A DNA stretch of 64,000 nt from Nostoc sp. FACHB-110 (GTDB lineage: Bacteria > Cyanobacteriota > Cyanobacteriia > Cyanobacteriales > Nostocaceae). Within the stretch, counting starts at the first letter, position 1; each line of letters starts with the position of its first letter. A program made the translations under genes and the position numbers. Positions 63,008 through 64,000 of this stretch are shown in pieces. Under the pieces are notes generated by a model. That model ran no database searches. It was not told the DNA's origin and was given only the letters and a program-made list of their open reading frames with translations. The DNA lies in assembly GCF_014697425.1 (NCBI RefSeq), contig NZ_JACJRU010000010.1, positions 124,001 through 188,000 of the forward strand. Reading direction: 5' to 3'.

Positions 63008-64000
63008 ATGTTGGCACAATGGCAAGGCTTTAGAACTGGCAAATGGATAGAAGAAATCAACGTCCGTGATTTCATCCAAAATAATTACACCCTTTACAGT
63101 GGCGATGAATCTTTTTTAACAGGTGCAACTCCAAGGACTCAAGCACTTTGGGATCGCGTCAAAGATTTAATGGCCGTTGAACGCGAAAGAGGTATTCTCG
63201 ACACAGATACCGAAGTTGTCTCAAAAATTACCTCTCATCAACCGGGTTATATTCAAAGCGAACTCGAACAAATAGTCGGATTGCAGACGGAAAAACCGCT
63301 AAAACGAGCAATTATGCCGTTAGGTGGGATTCGCGTAGTCAAAGATTCATTAACAGCTTACGGTTACGAACTTAACCCCAAAACCGCAGAGATATTTACC
63401 AAATACCGCAAAACCCATAACGATGGGGTATTTGATGCCTATACCCGTGAGATGCGCTTATGCAGACACTACGGTATTATTACAGGTTTACCAGATGCTT
63501 ACGGACGTGGCAGAATTATCGGTGACTATCGGCGCGTGGCTTTGTATGGTGTTGATGCTTTAATCACAGACAAAAAAGCCCAACTGACATCGTTAGAATT
63601 AGATGTTATCGATGAAAATACCATTCGTCTGCGCGAAGAAATATCTGAACAAATCAAAGCACTCACAGAATTGAAGACAATGGCTGCTAGCTACGGGTTT
63701 GATATTAGCCAACCCGCAGCCACCGCCAAAGAAGCTGTGCAGTGGTTATATTTTGGCTATCTCGCAGCTGTTAAAGAACAAAACGGTGCGGCGATGTCGC
63801 TAGGACGAGTTTCGACGTTCTTAGACATCTATTTTGAACGAGACTTACAACAAGGCAAAGTTACTGAGTCCCAACTGCAAGAACTCATCGACCATTTTGT
63901 GATGAAATTGCGAATGGTAAGATTTTTGCGAACTCCTGATTACAATCAACTCTTCTCTGGTGATCCCACTTGGGTAACGGAATGTGTTGGTGGTGTGGGG
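63008..64000 (+). CDS. pflB: Pyruvate formate-lyase (formate acetyltransferase), 5' part
   Basis: 331 codons are seen; the frame is open to the right edge, and the full enzyme is ~760 residues. ATG 63008 has a good ribosome-binding site (GGGGGGA, 62994-63000). The sequence tracks E. coli PflB closely: [124 protein letters not shown]. The catalytic Cys pair and the glycyl-radical site would lie beyond the edge. It cleaves pyruvate with CoA to acetyl-CoA and formate under anoxia, and needs PflA, which should be looked for downstream. Confidence 0.95.
   Translation, partial: MLAQWQGFRTGKWIEEINVRDFIQNNYTLYSGDESFLTGATPRTQALWDRVKDLMAVERERGILDTDTEVVSKITSHQPGYIQSELEQIVGLQTEKPLKRAIMPLGGIRVVKDSLTAYGYELNPKTAEIFTKYRKTHNDGVFDAYTREMRLCRHYGIITGLPDAYGRGRIIGDYRRVALYGVDALITDKKAQLTSLELDVIDENTIRLREEISEQIKALTELKTMAASYGFDISQPAATAKEAVQWLYFGYLAAVKEQNGAAMSLGRVSTFLDIYFERDLQQGKVTESQLQELIDHFVMKLRMVRFLRTPDYNQLFSGDPTWVTECVGGVG

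Overview
The window is about 64 kb of chromosome from a filamentous, probably heterocyst-forming cyanobacterium (Nostoc/Calothrix type). Four things point there. The HIP1 octamer GCGATCGC occurs throughout. Intergenic regions carry heptameric short tandem repeats (GAAGTAT/GAAGTGT, ACTCAGC, CAGACTT families). The gene set includes phototroph-linked heme oxygenase, a CyaC-type adenylate cyclase, DUF6335/DUF2256-type proteins and the cyanobacterial 2-oxoglutarate decarboxylase/SSADH pair. Intergenic DNA is AT-rich. The assignment is inference from composition and gene families; no database search was possible.

Layout. 1-6 kb: the tail of an unknown gene, a beta-helix/SLH surface-type protein, two unknown small proteins and a fused two-NBD oligopeptide-type ABC ATPase. 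6-15 kb: DyP peroxidase, a GAF histidine kinase, rsmH, an M48/TPR membrane peptidase, a CobW-family GTPase and heme oxygenase. 15-22 kb: glmM, a MITE-like palindrome, two small exported proteins separated by a lone tnpB with an apparent guide-RNA region, then trmFO. 22-28 kb: a six-gene minus-strand group (DJ-1/ferritin-like fusion, SRPBCC protein, two paralogous zinc alcohol dehydrogenases around a small exported protein, cupin) that looks like a stress or aldehyde-detoxification cluster, next to a DUF6335 gene. 28-31.5 kb: the 2-oxoglutarate decarboxylase and succinate-semialdehyde dehydrogenase genes that close the cyanobacterial TCA cycle.

32-47 kb: an orphan ParA-like ATPase, a GST, a small exported protein, tRNA-Gly(UCC), a TonB-like protein, the multidomain CyaC cyclase, a GNAT acetyltransferase, an unknown regulator-like protein, hisC, a YqiA-like esterase, and a divergent FecR-domain/beta-barrel pair. 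47-57 kb: rhodanese, a tRNA-modifying MnmD-like methyltransferase, an HD-GYP response regulator, glmU, isoaspartyl peptidase, a DUF2256 mini-protein and a PAS histidine kinase. 57-62 kb: two divergent units for sulfonate/taurine-type sulfur acquisition (FMN reductase + ABM monooxygenase; TauD-like dioxygenase + SsuA-like lipoprotein) and an MFS exporter. 63 kb to the right edge: the first 331 codons of pyruvate formate-lyase (pflB), preceded by a perfect 24-bp palindrome.

Genes that appear to work together: glmM and glmU (UDP-GlcNAc synthesis, unlinked); the SSADH/2-OGDC operon; the ADH/DJ-1 stress cluster; the sulfonate genes; and the FecR/beta-barrel pair. I found no CRISPR array, prophage or defence island. 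The most interesting items are the tnpB/guide-RNA locus, the DJ-1/ferritin-like fusion cluster, pflB with its palindrome, the leaderless SLH protein, and the repeat families that appear to serve as terminators and even a start-codon context.
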